Assembly (NCBI GenBank): GCA_031553855.1
Contig: JAVBKW010000001.1
Span: forward strand, 52,020 to 116,019
Direction of reading: 5' to 3'
Length of the DNA stretch: 64,000 nt
From: RACS-047 sp031553855
GTDB lineage: Bacteria > Bacillota > Clostridia > Christensenellales > Pumilibacteraceae
Position 1 is the first letter of the stretch. Each line of letters begins with the position of its first letter. The notes under the pieces are model-generated. The model did not search any database. It saw only the letters and a program-made list of their open reading frames with translations, and had not been told where the DNA came from. Positions 15,995 to 24,537 of the stretch are shown here, piece by piece. Position numbers and translations under genes: made by a program.

Positions 15995-16562
15995 TACCGA
16001 ATTAAAATTCAGCGGAGAGGAAAATACGGCAAAAAAAGATAAGGAGGCCAAGCCTTCAAAAGCGGACGGATTTTTCAAAAAAATCAAGGGAATAAAAAAT
16101 ATTGAGATATATATTGCTATTCTCGCCGTAGTTGTAATGCTCGTTATCTACTTCAGTTCCCGCAATTCTGCGGCGGATCCCGATCAGTCTTCGCCCGTCT
16201 CTTCTGCTCAAAACTACTGCGAAAAAATGGAAACGGAGCTTACGGACGCTTTATCCAAACTAAAGGATGCCGGAAAAGCAAAGGTAGTTATCAATTGGGA
16301 ATCCAGCGTTGAATCTATCATTGCTTACATAACCAACAACGGCACTAACTCTTCGACGTCAACGCCTCAGATAATCAATATAAACGGCTCCTCGCAGCCG
16401 CTTATACTAAAAGAAATTTATCCGAAGGCGCTGGGTGTAATAATTTTTTGCGAAGGAGGAGACAAGGTCAGCGTAAAACTTGATATAATCAATGCGGTTT
16501 CCGTACTGCTTGACATCACGCCCGATAAAATACGCGTTTACGCGATGAGTAAATCAAAATAA
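15987..16562 (+). CDS. spoIIIAG: Stage III sporulation protein AG
   Basis: The 191-residue protein has a charged N-terminus, one membrane helix (about 40-57) and an extracytoplasmic domain. YCEKMETELTDALSKLKDAG and the late PKALGVIIFCEGGDKVSVK are typical of the SpoIIIAG ring-forming domain. The region between them is rich in S, T and N. It overlaps spoIIIAF by 8 nt. Confidence 0.93.
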   Translation: MSNTELKFSGEENTAKKDKEAKPSKADGFFKKIKGIKNIEIYIAILAVVVMLVIYFSSRNSAADPDQSSPVSSAQNYCEKMETELTDALSKLKDAGKAKVVINWESSVESIIAYITNNGTNSSTSTPQIININGSSQPLILKEIYPKALGVIIFCEGGDKVSVKLDIINAVSVLLDITPDKIRVYAMSKSK

Positions 16563-16585
16563 AATTATTATTTTTGGAGGATAAT

Positions 16586-17059
16586 ATGTTAAGTAAAAAG
16601 AAAAAGATTTTTGTGTTAGTCGGTATGGTTGCATTGCTTGTTTTGACGGGTACCCTTAATATTTTCCTTAATAACAACGGTAAACAGCCGGTCGAAGGCG
16701 GCGAGATATATCAAAGCTTATTCGATACCTGCCGTGCCGACCGCAGATTGAACCGCGCGGATACAATTGCATATCTTACGGCAATCATAGAAAGCGAGGC
16801 CTCGAGCGCGGAAGCAAAAACAAACGCGGAAGCCACAAGACAGATGCTTGCATCAGCCGGACTGATCGAGGACGCTTTGGAAACTCAAATTGTCAGCAGC
16901 GGTTTTGATGACGTTTTCGTGACCTGTTCGACAAAAAACGTTAACATCATAATAAATCAGGAATCATTGACGCAGGAAGAAGCGGACAGGATACTTGCAA
17001 TAGTTTTAAGGGAAACGGACAGAGAGGCAACGGAGGTTGTCGTAACGCCTATAAAATAG
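16586..17059 (+). CDS. spoIIIAH: Stage III sporulation protein AH
   Basis: The 157-residue protein has one N-terminal membrane helix and an extracytoplasmic YscJ-like domain that pairs with SpoIIQ in the intermembrane space. AIIESEASSAEAKTNAEA and VFVTCSTKNVNIII fit the family. The ATG at 16586 was chosen because GGAGG lies 5 nt upstream; a TTG 12 nt earlier would sit on that ribosome-binding site. It is the last gene of the operon. No spoIIQ is in the window. Confidence 0.92.
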   Translation: MLSKKKKIFVLVGMVALLVLTGTLNIFLNNNGKQPVEGGEIYQSLFDTCRADRRLNRADTIAYLTAIIESEASSAEAKTNAEATRQMLASAGLIEDALETQIVSSGFDDVFVTCSTKNVNIIINQESLTQEEADRILAIVLRETDREATEVVVTPIK

Positions 17060-17133
17060 CATTTTAGCTAAAAGGTCAGCTTTAAGCCTGCATTATTTCT
17101 CAATTTTACTTTATCACATTCTTGTTAAATCAA

Positions 17134-17162
17134 TTGTAATTTTTTAGCCGCTATGATATAAT
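17134..17162 (+). promoter_or_regulatory. Predicted sigma-A promoter before the Asp23 gene
   Basis: TTGTAA (17134-17139), a 17-bp spacer and TATAAT (17157-17162), 32 bp before the start codon. This separates the vegetative block from the sporulation operon. Confidence 0.65.
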
Positions 17163-17194
17163 AATCAAAAGAAAAATGTTAACGAGGTTTACGG

Positions 17195-17533
17195 ATGCCG
17201 CTTAAATCTAGATACAATGCAAAGTTTTCCGGTGACGTCACTTACGGCAATAACGTAGTAGCGTCAATCATAGAGCTTGCGGTGAAGGAAATCAACGGCG
17301 TCGCCTCACTTCAAAACAAGGGCGTCAAGTCGGTCATAGCGGGCGATACTATCAACGTAGACGTGTTCATTAACGTATACAACGGAGTCAGCTGCACGGA
17401 CGTAGCTTTCAGGGTCCAGGAAAACGTCAAGCGAAGCGTCGAATCGATGACTGAATTCAAAGTCGGGATAGTAAACGTCAACATTTTAGGATTATTGTTC
17501 AGAGAAAGCGATAAAGAACCTTATAGACTCTAG
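17195..17533 (+). CDS. Asp23/Gls24 family envelope stress protein
   Basis: A 112-residue protein with the Asp23 pattern: GDVTYGNNVVASIIELAVKEINGV, here followed by LQNKGVKSV and the central VDVFINVYNGVSCTDVAFRVQ. Family members (YqhY, YloU, Asp23) are small cytosolic or membrane-associated proteins. A YqhY-type copy located before nusB, as here, is the usual arrangement in Firmicutes and is linked to acetyl-CoA carboxylase and envelope homeostasis. Confidence 0.9.
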   Translation: MPLKSRYNAKFSGDVTYGNNVVASIIELAVKEINGVASLQNKGVKSVIAGDTINVDVFINVYNGVSCTDVAFRVQENVKRSVESMTEFKVGIVNVNILGLLFRESDKEPYRL

Positions 17534-17556
17534 TAGCGATATTAGAGTCTATTTTC
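17523..17556 (+). terminator. Hairpin at the end of the Asp23 gene
   Basis: ATAGACTCTA (17523-17532) and TAGAGTCTAT (17543-17552) form a 10-bp stem that overlaps the stop codon; TTTTCGCGTTTCTTT follows. It is probably a partial or leaky terminator, since nusB lies 100 bp downstream in the same direction. Confidence 0.55.
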
Positions 17557-17634
17557 GCGTTTCTTTAGCCGAAAATTTTTGCAAAAGAGCGAATAAAAAA
17601 AGCCTTTGCAAAAGATCAAAACAACGGAGTATTT

Positions 17635-18066
17635 ATGAGCAGGCATACCGCAAGAGAAAACTTATTTAAGTTAATTTACGAATGGTGCGTTACCGGAGAG
17701 AAAAACGCGCTGACTTTCAACCTTGTCTTTTCCGCCGAGGAGGATGCCCAAAAGCCTTATATGTCGGATATTTATAACGGTTTGGATTCAAAATTCGACT
17801 TTTTGAAAAATCTGGTAGCGGATTTTGCTAAGGATTTTTCTGCCGACAGAATATATAAGGTCGATATGGCAATATTATTGTTGGCCTCATACGAGATACT
17901 TTTTGCTGAAGAAATTCCCGATACGGTGGCAATAAATGAAGCCGTCGAGCTTGCGAAAATTTATTCGACTCCAAAAAGCTCGGTTTTCATCAACGGCTTG
18001 CTCGCGAGTATAAAGAAAAACAAAGAGGAGATACTTGAGAATGAAAAAGACGGCGCAAATAATTGA
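17635..18066 (+). CDS. nusB: Transcription antitermination factor NusB
   Basis: The 143-residue protein has the family length and ends: RHTARENLFKLIYEW at the start, DMAILLLASYEILFAEEIPDTVAINEAVELAKIYS in the second half and FINGLLASI. NusB binds boxA RNA with NusE during rRNA antitermination. The 3' end overlaps folD by 26 nt in another frame. Confidence 0.95.
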   Translation: MSRHTARENLFKLIYEWCVTGEKNALTFNLVFSAEEDAQKPYMSDIYNGLDSKFDFLKNLVADFAKDFSADRIYKVDMAILLLASYEILFAEEIPDTVAINEAVELAKIYSTPKSSVFINGLLASIKKNKEEILENEKDGANN

Positions 18067-18895
18067 CGGAAAGGCACTATCGCAGCAAATACGCGGCCAG
18101 ATAAAAGCCGACGCAGAAAAGTTTGAAAAGGAAAAAGGGCGTAAGGTAGGCTTAGCCGTAGTATTGGCGGGGGAAAATCCTGCAAGCCAGGTGTATGTAC
18201 GTAACAAAATCAAGGCTTGCGAGGAGACGTATATAAAATCCTTTTCCTATTACCTTCCCGCAACGGTTTCTCAAAACGAGCTTTTAGAGCTTGTGGATTC
18301 ATTAAATAACGATAAAAATATAGACGGTATACTTGTGCAGCTGCCGCTACCCAAGGGGATTGACGAAAACTATGTTTTAAGTAAAATCGACCCTAAAAAG
18401 GACGTTGACGGTTTTCACGCCGTAAACGCAGGCAACCTTATGCTCGGTAACAGCTGTCTTGCCGCCTGTACGCCTAGCGGGATAATAGAGCTTATCAAAT
18501 CCACCGGCGAAAAGATCGAGGGCAAAAACGCGGTAGTTATAGGAAGAAGCAATATCGTCGGAAAGCCTGTTGCCTTACTCTTGCTCCAAAACAATGCGAC
18601 CGTCACTATATGCCACTCCAAAACTCAAAATATTCAGCAGATAGCAAAAACTGCGGATATTTTAGTTGTAGCTATCGGCAGAAAGGAATTTGTTACTTCC
18701 GATATGGTCAAACCCGGCGCGATAGTTATTGACGTGGGTATGAACAGGTTTGAGGACAAGCTTTACGGCGACGTTGATTTTGCCGGATGCTCTTCCGTTG
18801 CGGGCTTTATTACGCCTGTTCCGGGCGGCGTGGGGCCGATGACGATCACTTCGCTTATGAGTAATACCATAAAAGCGGCTAAGGCAAATGGCTAA
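18041..18895 (+). CDS. folD: Methylene-THF dehydrogenase / methenyl-THF cyclohydrolase (FolD)
   Basis: The cytosolic bifunctional enzyme interconverts methylene-, methenyl- and formyl-tetrahydrofolate. SQVYVRNKIKACEE contains the catalytic Lys. GILVQLPLPKGI and GRSNIVGKPVALLLLQ (the Rossmann loop) are diagnostic. The C-terminus has TPVPGGVGPMTITSL. Start: ATG at 18041 gives 284 residues, 10 nt after AGGAG; a TTG 6 nt upstream is the alternative. It overlaps nusB and xseA (8 nt). Confidence 0.96.
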   Translation: MKKTAQIIDGKALSQQIRGQIKADAEKFEKEKGRKVGLAVVLAGENPASQVYVRNKIKACEETYIKSFSYYLPATVSQNELLELVDSLNNDKNIDGILVQLPLPKGIDENYVLSKIDPKKDVDGFHAVNAGNLMLGNSCLAACTPSGIIELIKSTGEKIEGKNAVVIGRSNIVGKPVALLLLQNNATVTICHSKTQNIQQIAKTADILVVAIGRKEFVTSDMVKPGAIVIDVGMNRFEDKLYGDVDFAGCSSVAGFITPVPGGVGPMTITSLMSNTIKAAKANG

Positions 18896-20141
18896 AAAGC
18901 TTTCCGTAGCCCAGCTGAACGGTTATATCAAGGGAATGTTCAGCGACGAGCTTTTACTGCATAACATCGAGGTTTTCGGCGAAATCCAGGACTTTTCCGT
19001 CTCAAACAATAATACTTTTTTTACGCTTGCCGACGGCGGTTACTTACTGCAATGTGTTAAATTCGGCACTAACGAAAAAATTCCGGCGGGAACAAGGGTT
19101 TTATTGAGCGGTTCCGTTACTTTTTTTGAAAAAGGCGGAAGGGTCACTTTCAATGCAAAAACCATTTCGCTTTACGGAGAGGGGCAGCAGCATTTAAAGC
19201 TTTTGCAGCTTAAAGAGCAGCTCAAAAGCGAAGGGCTTTTTGACGGGCGCAAACAATTGCCGTCTTTTATTAAAACTGCCGCCGTTATTACAAGCTCGAC
19301 CGGCGCGGTCATACACGATATTGCCGCGGTGCTTAAAAAAAATAAAAGCAGGATCGATATAACCGTCATTCATTCAAGGGTACAGGGCGGAAACGCGGAC
19401 GCGGAGATCGCCGACGCGCTTACGTACGTGGGCGGCAATAATAAAGCTTTCGATTGCGTAATAATTGCAAGGGGCGGCGGCTCGTCGGCAGATCTTGAAA
19501 TTTTCAACTCGGAAAAATTGGCAAGGGCGGTCGCCGCTTGCGCGGTTCCGGTCATATCTGCTGTCGGGCATGAAGTCGATTATACGCTTTGCGACCTTTG
19601 TTCCGGCACAAGAGCGGGGACTCCCAGTATAGCGGCGCAAATTATTTGCTCGGTCAATAATATAATGCTCGAGCGTCTTGACGAAGCTGCAAAGAGGGCG
19701 GCGGACGCAATATTCAATATATATTCTTTACGGCAAAACCGCCTTTACAGATTGTCTAATAAAATAATAAAGGGCGTAGAGCTAAAAAATCTCAGACAGC
19801 AAAACCGGGTAGAAAACGCCGCGAAGACTATGAAAATGAATCTTCAGAACTTATCAGTAAAAAATTACGATAAAGCGCAAAGTGCGGCAAAGAACCTCCA
19901 AAGTGTAATAAACGCTTTGTATGAGGCTAAGGAAAGGGTGTTTTGCGACGCTGAAAAGCTTTTACAAGTCAACAGCCCGCTGAAAATTTTGTCAAAAGGT
20001 TATGCAAAGGTCGTAAAAAACGGTAAAGCTTTAAACGGAGTAACACAAATCGCCCGCGGCGAGAGCGTCGACGTCTATATGTCGGACGGTTCGTTTGCGG
20101 CGACGGTCGATTCGGTCAGATTGAACGGAGAAAAAATATGA
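18888..20141 (+). CDS. xseA: Exodeoxyribonuclease VII large subunit
   Basis: The 417-residue protein has an N-terminal OB fold (about 1-100), a catalytic domain with IIARGGGSSADLEIFNSE and SAVGHEVDYTLCDLCSGTRAGTPSIAA, a coiled-coil region and the C-terminal LSKGYAKVVKNGK. It degrades single-stranded DNA together with XseB. It overlaps folD by 8 nt and xseB by 4 nt. Confidence 0.96.
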   Translation: MAKKLSVAQLNGYIKGMFSDELLLHNIEVFGEIQDFSVSNNNTFFTLADGGYLLQCVKFGTNEKIPAGTRVLLSGSVTFFEKGGRVTFNAKTISLYGEGQQHLKLLQLKEQLKSEGLFDGRKQLPSFIKTAAVITSSTGAVIHDIAAVLKKNKSRIDITVIHSRVQGGNADAEIADALTYVGGNNKAFDCVIIARGGGSSADLEIFNSEKLARAVAACAVPVISAVGHEVDYTLCDLCSGTRAGTPSIAAQIICSVNNIMLERLDEAAKRAADAIFNIYSLRQNRLYRLSNKIIKGVELKNLRQQNRVENAAKTMKMNLQNLSVKNYDKAQSAAKNLQSVINALYEAKERVFCDAEKLLQVNSPLKILSKGYAKVVKNGKALNGVTQIARGESVDVYMSDGSFAATVDSVRLNGEKI

Positions 20142-20353
20142 GCTTTGAGAAAAATTTAGAAAAACTGGAAGAAATCGCAAAAAAACTTGAAAATAAGGAA
20201 ATGTCCTTAGACGAGGGAATATCCTTATATGAGGAAGGCTTGAATTTAACGAAGGAATGCCTGAAAAGTTTATCCGAAAACAAAGGCAAAATTACTCTTT
20301 TAACAAAAGAAATGGATAAGCTTATACAGGAACCTTTCGGCGGGGACGAGTAA
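20138..20353 (+). CDS. xseB: Exodeoxyribonuclease VII small subunit
   Basis: The 71-residue helical protein has the conserved pattern FEKNLEKLEEIAKKLE and MSLDEGISLYEEGL. The start overlaps the xseA stop. It forms the multi-subunit exonuclease VII with XseA. Confidence 0.95.
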   Translation: MSFEKNLEKLEEIAKKLENKEMSLDEGISLYEEGLNLTKECLKSLSENKGKITLLTKEMDKLIQEPFGGDE

Positions 20354-21211
20354 ATGTCTTATAAAGCAGCTTACGAAATAAGAAAAAATGAAGCCGGTGC
20401 GCTGATTGAAAAACTGATCGCAGATATTACTTCAATGCCGCCGCTTTTAAAGGAAAGCCTCGCCTACAGTTTGTCGAACGGCGGTAAGCGCATAAGGCCG
20501 GTGCTGTTTTTAGAGTGTTATAAAATTTTCGGCGGAGAGTCATTGAAAAACGCCGGTTATTTTGCCTGCGCGATAGAGTGTATCCATACTTACTCGCTTA
20601 TCCACGACGATCTTCCGTGCATGGATAACGACGATTTTCGCAGAGGGCTGCCCACAAACCACAAAGTTTACGGAGAGGGACTCGCTGTGCTTGCGGGCGA
20701 CGCTTTGCTAAATTTAGCGTATGAGCTGTGTTTTAAGGCGATAAAACTGTCCGGTAATGATCCGCGTTATATTAAAGCCGCCTGCCGCATTGCGGAATTA
20801 TCCGGCGGAGGGGGCCTGATAGGCGGCCAGTCGCTCGATATCAAGCTGACGGATGTGAATGTTACGCCGCAAGCTCTTGACTATATTTATAAGCATAAAA
20901 CCTCCGACCTTATAAAAGCGGCTATGTATTCGGGCGCGGTTTTAGGCGGCGCGGATGATAATGCGCTTGTTTTGATAGAAGGCTTTGCCGACAATTTCGG
21001 TTATGCGTTCCAAATACAGGACGATATTCTGGATTTTAAGGAAAATAAGGCCTCTTTGATCAAAAACTACATCGATATTTTCGGACTTGAGAATGCCGAA
21101 AACGAGGTCGGAGCGCGGATAAACGCCGCAATAAAATGTCTTGAACAAATTTCGGCGGACACAAGTTTTTTGAAAGCTTTTGCAATGTCGTCTATAGGGA
21201 GAAGTGTTTGA
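20354..21211 (+). CDS. ispA: Polyprenyl (farnesyl/geranyl-type) diphosphate synthase
   Basis: The 285-residue all-helical prenyltransferase condenses IPP with allylic diphosphates. The first Asp-rich motif is DDLPCMDNDDFRRG (about 85-98), and the second is QIQDDILDF. GGKRIRP and GGQSLDI are also present. After the second Asp-rich motif the usual loop with conserved Gly-Lys, Asp and Lys-Thr is missing. The sequence goes DILDFKENKASLIKNYIDIFGLENA, so a segment of roughly ten residues is lost or altered compared with the family. It follows xseB directly and overlaps dxs. Confidence 0.92.
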   Translation: MSYKAAYEIRKNEAGALIEKLIADITSMPPLLKESLAYSLSNGGKRIRPVLFLECYKIFGGESLKNAGYFACAIECIHTYSLIHDDLPCMDNDDFRRGLPTNHKVYGEGLAVLAGDALLNLAYELCFKAIKLSGNDPRYIKAACRIAELSGGGGLIGGQSLDIKLTDVNVTPQALDYIYKHKTSDLIKAAMYSGAVLGGADDNALVLIEGFADNFGYAFQIQDDILDFKENKASLIKNYIDIFGLENAENEVGARINAAIKCLEQISADTSFLKAFAMSSIGRSV

Positions 21212-23033
21212 TTTTAAAATGCAGGAAAATTTGCTTGATAAAATAAACTGTCCTGAAGATTTAAAAGCGCTTTCCGTAAAAGAGCTGAAATTATATGCCG
21301 AAAACGCGCGCAGCTTTATCACGGAAACAGTTTTAAGACAGGGCGGTCATTTATCCTCAAATTTAGGCGCGGTGGAGTTTTCTATCGCGCTGCATTACGT
21401 ATTCGACTCGCCAAAAGACAAAATCGTCTGGGACGTAGGCCATCAGGCCTATACTCACAAGCTGATAACAGGCAGGAAAAAGCCGCTGGAAAAGCTGAGG
21501 GAAAACGGAGGCGCGGGCGGGTTTCCGAACGCAGGCGAAAGCGTTCACGACTCTTTCGTCTCGGGCCATTCCAGTACGTCCTTATCGGCGGCGCTTGGTA
21601 TGGCTAGGGCAAGGGATTTAGACGGCGCAAACCACAATATTATAGCGGTTATCGGCGACGGCGCGCTTACCGGCGGTATGGCGTACGAGGCGCTGAGCGA
21701 TATTGGGTCGCAAAAGTCAAAGCTCATTATTATTTTAAACGATAACGAGATGTCTATTTCAAAAAATGTAGGCGCGATGTCGGAATATTTGTCTAAGCTG
21801 CGCCTAAGCAAAAAATACTCGAATGCGAAAAGAGCTATTAAAAACGGCATAAACGCGCTTCCTTTTTTCGGAAGCCGCATCATGCGCCTATTGGAAAAGA
21901 GCAGAGCCGCTGCGAAAAGCGTTTTTATTGCTAATAAAATGTTTGAGCAGATGGGCATACGCTATTACGGCCCGCTTGACGGCCACGATATAAAAAACCT
22001 GATAGAAACGTTTGAAAGCGTAAAGCATGACGATTTCCCGGTTATTATCCATCTTTTGACGAATAAAGGGAACGGCTATAAGCCCGCGGAAGATAATCCG
22101 GGACTTTATCACGGCGTTACGCCCGGGGGCGCGAAGAGTTTATCAAGCTTTTCCGCCGTTGCCGGAGAAACGTTAAGCGCGCTGGCAAAGGTCAATCCGA
22201 AAATCGTCGCCGTTACTGCGGCAATGTGTGACGGAACGGGACTAAAAGATTTTGCGGATAAATTTGCGGACCGCTATTTTGACGTCGGAATCGCCGAACA
22301 GCACGCGGTCACGATGTGCGCGGGGCTTGCTAAAGAAGGATATAAACCGTATTTTGCCGTTTATTCTTCATTTTTGCAGCGCGGGTACGACCAGCTTTGC
22401 CACGACGTGGCGATCATGAACCTGCCGGTCACTTTTTTGATTGACCGCGCCGGAGTTATCGGAGCGGACGGCGTGACTCATCAGGGAATATTCGATATAG
22501 CATATTTAAAAATGCTGCCGAATTTTACTGTTCTTGCGCCCAAGGACGGCGAAGAATTGCGTGCTATGCTGCAATGGTCAGCGGTTTTTAACGGGCCGCT
22601 TGCAGTAAGGTACCCTAAAGGTTATGAAAAAGAGTTAGGTTTTACTCAGGCTTTTGAGTACGGAAAATGGGAAACGCTGAAAAAGTCCGTTACAAACATA
22701 TTTGTTTTATGTGCGGGTAACAGAATGCTTTGCGCCGCGCTTAAAACAAACGGCGCGCAAATAGTGAACGCGCGTTTTATAAAACCCCTCGACTTTAATT
22801 TTCTCGATGATATCAACCGCGAAGGAAATACTGTCATTACTTTAGAGGACGGGGTTTTGTGCGCCGGTTTTGGCCAAAGCGTTTTAAGTTATTTGAATAC
22901 CGCAGGCCTAAAAGCAAAAGTTATAACCTTAGGACTCAAAGACAGTTTTATCACAAACCTTGATATCGACGCTGTTTTTGCTGAAAACGGACTCACCAGT
23001 GTAAATATTCAAAAAATTATTGATAAAATCTGA
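21204..23033 (+). CDS. dxs: 1-deoxy-D-xylulose-5-phosphate synthase
   Basis: The 609-residue thiamine-diphosphate enzyme makes DXP from pyruvate and glyceraldehyde 3-phosphate, the first step of the MEP isoprenoid pathway. HQAYTHKLITGR, the TPP-binding VIGDGALTGGMAYEAL with LNDNEMSIS, and GIAEQHAVTMCAGLA are family motifs. The GTG at 21204 overlaps the ispA stop by 8 nt; an ATG at 21219 is a possible alternative. In many Clostridia tlyA follows; here it is absent and nadK comes next after an 87-bp gap. Confidence 0.96.
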   Translation: MFDFKMQENLLDKINCPEDLKALSVKELKLYAENARSFITETVLRQGGHLSSNLGAVEFSIALHYVFDSPKDKIVWDVGHQAYTHKLITGRKKPLEKLRENGGAGGFPNAGESVHDSFVSGHSSTSLSAALGMARARDLDGANHNIIAVIGDGALTGGMAYEALSDIGSQKSKLIIILNDNEMSISKNVGAMSEYLSKLRLSKKYSNAKRAIKNGINALPFFGSRIMRLLEKSRAAAKSVFIANKMFEQMGIRYYGPLDGHDIKNLIETFESVKHDDFPVIIHLLTNKGNGYKPAEDNPGLYHGVTPGGAKSLSSFSAVAGETLSALAKVNPKIVAVTAAMCDGTGLKDFADKFADRYFDVGIAEQHAVTMCAGLAKEGYKPYFAVYSSFLQRGYDQLCHDVAIMNLPVTFLIDRAGVIGADGVTHQGIFDIAYLKMLPNFTVLAPKDGEELRAMLQWSAVFNGPLAVRYPKGYEKELGFTQAFEYGKWETLKKSVTNIFVLCAGNRMLCAALKTNGAQIVNARFIKPLDFNFLDDINREGNTVITLEDGVLCAGFGQSVLSYLNTAGLKAKVITLGLKDSFITNLDIDAVFAENGLTSVNIQKIIDKI

Positions 23034-23041
23034 AATAATTG

Positions 23042-23070
23042 TTGTATAAAAATACAATCCGTTGTATAAT
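23042..23070 (+). promoter_or_regulatory. Predicted sigma-A promoter of nadK-argR
   Basis: TTGTAT (23042-23047), a 17-bp spacer and TATAAT (23065-23070), about 50 bp before the nadK start. Confidence 0.65.
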
Positions 23071-23086
23071 CATATTAAATTATACA
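23042..23086 (+). promoter_or_regulatory. Two dyads resembling ARG boxes over the nadK-argR promoter
   Basis: The first dyad is TTGTATAAAAATACAA (23042-23057), which covers the -35 box. The second is TGTATAAT, 8 nt, ATTATACA (23063-23086), which covers the -10 box. The first resembles the ARG-box core TGAAT-W4-ATTCA with a T for A change in each arm. Since argR is in this transcription unit, autoregulation by ArgR is a reasonable guess. Confidence 0.4.
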
Positions 23087-23120
23087 CAATAGTGCATAAA
23101 ACAATATTTTCGGAGCATAA

Positions 23121-23957
23121 ATGACGGTCGGTGTTTTTACAAATAAGGATAAGGATAAGAAATTAGCGGTCACAAAAGAGCTTACCGCGCTTTTGTCGTC
23201 TTTATCCGCCGATTTTTATTTGTTCGAGGATTTAAAAGGCTGTATAGAATACGGCAAGTTTTTTGGTTATGGCTCGGAAATAGCCTTTGATCTTATGGTC
23301 ACCGTCGGCGGCGACGGTACGATATTGCGCATCGTCAATTTTTGTGCGGAGAAGAAAATCCCTGTTTTGGGAGTAAATCTCGGAAAGCTGGGTTTTTTGG
23401 CTGAAATCGAAAAAAAAGAGCTGGATGTTGTTGCCGTAATAGTTTCGGGCGCAAATTTCACGACCGAAAAGCGTACGATGATAGAGGCGCAGACCGGAGG
23501 CAAGAAGTATTCGGGGTTGAACGAGGCGGTTCTTTGCCGCGAAAACGACGGGCGTATGATCGGTATTAAAGTCGAAATCAACGGCAGTTTCGTCGAAAAC
23601 TTTTACAGCGACGGCTATATAGTAAGTACGCCTACGGGTTCAACGGCATACTCACTATCGGCAGGCGGCCCGATTTTAAGCCCGTCGAGTGAATGCTTTG
23701 CGCTCACAGCTATCAACTCCCATTCCTTAAATACGCGGCCAATAGTTATAAACGACAAGGAATCGATCGAGCTGACGCTTACGAGAGCGTCCGGCGGGGC
23801 GGGGCTGGTACTCGATGGGGTTAAAGTGTGCGCCGTCAGCGAAAACGAGATCGTCAGGATCTCGAAATCGAAAGTCAGCGCGGAGTTTGTAAAGGTCAAT
23901 TCAGTAAATTTTTATTCTAAGCTTATTAAAAAGCTTAATAGTTACAGCGGCATATAA
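23121..23957 (+). CDS. nadK: NAD kinase
   Basis: The 278-residue cytosolic enzyme phosphorylates NAD to NADP. The signature VGGDGTILRIV lies near residues 62-72, NLGKLGFLAE follows, and TPTGSTAYSLSAGGPILSP is the second conserved block. The length is normal. It is followed after 20 nt by argR, the usual order in Firmicutes. Confidence 0.96.
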   Translation: MTVGVFTNKDKDKKLAVTKELTALLSSLSADFYLFEDLKGCIEYGKFFGYGSEIAFDLMVTVGGDGTILRIVNFCAEKKIPVLGVNLGKLGFLAEIEKKELDVVAVIVSGANFTTEKRTMIEAQTGGKKYSGLNEAVLCRENDGRMIGIKVEINGSFVENFYSDGYIVSTPTGSTAYSLSAGGPILSPSSECFALTAINSHSLNTRPIVINDKESIELTLTRASGGAGLVLDGVKVCAVSENEIVRISKSKVSAEFVKVNSVNFYSKLIKKLNSYSGI

Positions 23958-23977
23958 AGTACAGAGGAAGTGGTGAA

Positions 23978-24430
23978 ATGGCAAGAAACGCACGGCAAAT
24001 GAAGATTTTGGAGCTTATTTCCAAAAATATAATAGAAACACAGGACGAGCTTGCCACCGAATTGACGCAAGCAGGTTTTAACGTTACGCAGGCTACCATT
24101 TCAAGGGATATCAAAGAACTGGGGCTTATTAAGGTTACGGCCCAAGACGGTAAACAAAAATATTCTAAGGAAGCGGCCGATCACGGAGTTGCGGGAAAAA
24201 TCGTCAACCTTTTCAAAAATGCCGTTTTAAGCATTGATTATGCTCTCAATATTGTCGTCATTAAAACGCTTTCGGGCAGCGCAAGCACCGCAGGGCTTAT
24301 GGTAGACAAGCTCTCGAACGCCGATATTTTAGGCTGTGTCGCCGGAGACGATACCGTTATGGTCGTTACAAGAAACGAAAGCGTCGCAAAAAGCGTCGTT
24401 TTTGCCTTAAACGAAATTATTATGCAGTAG
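23978..24430 (+). CDS. argR: Arginine repressor ArgR/AhrC
   Basis: The 150-residue regulator has an N-terminal winged helix (ATISRDIKELGLIKV) and a C-terminal arginine-binding oligomerisation domain with SGSASTAGLMVDKL and GCVAGDDTVMVV. It represses arginine biosynthesis and often controls its own gene. A ribosome-binding site, AGAGGAAGTGG, precedes the ATG. No arginine genes are in the window. Confidence 0.95.
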   Translation: MARNARQMKILELISKNIIETQDELATELTQAGFNVTQATISRDIKELGLIKVTAQDGKQKYSKEAADHGVAGKIVNLFKNAVLSIDYALNIVVIKTLSGSASTAGLMVDKLSNADILGCVAGDDTVMVVTRNESVAKSVVFALNEIIMQ

Positions 24431-24537
24431 GACTAACAGTTGGACTCTGTAAAGTTTTAGTTTTTACCAATAATACTTTGTAAAATTTTTAGTTTTTAGC
24501 ATGTTAGAAACATTAAGATGAATTAGAGGTTTGTCGG

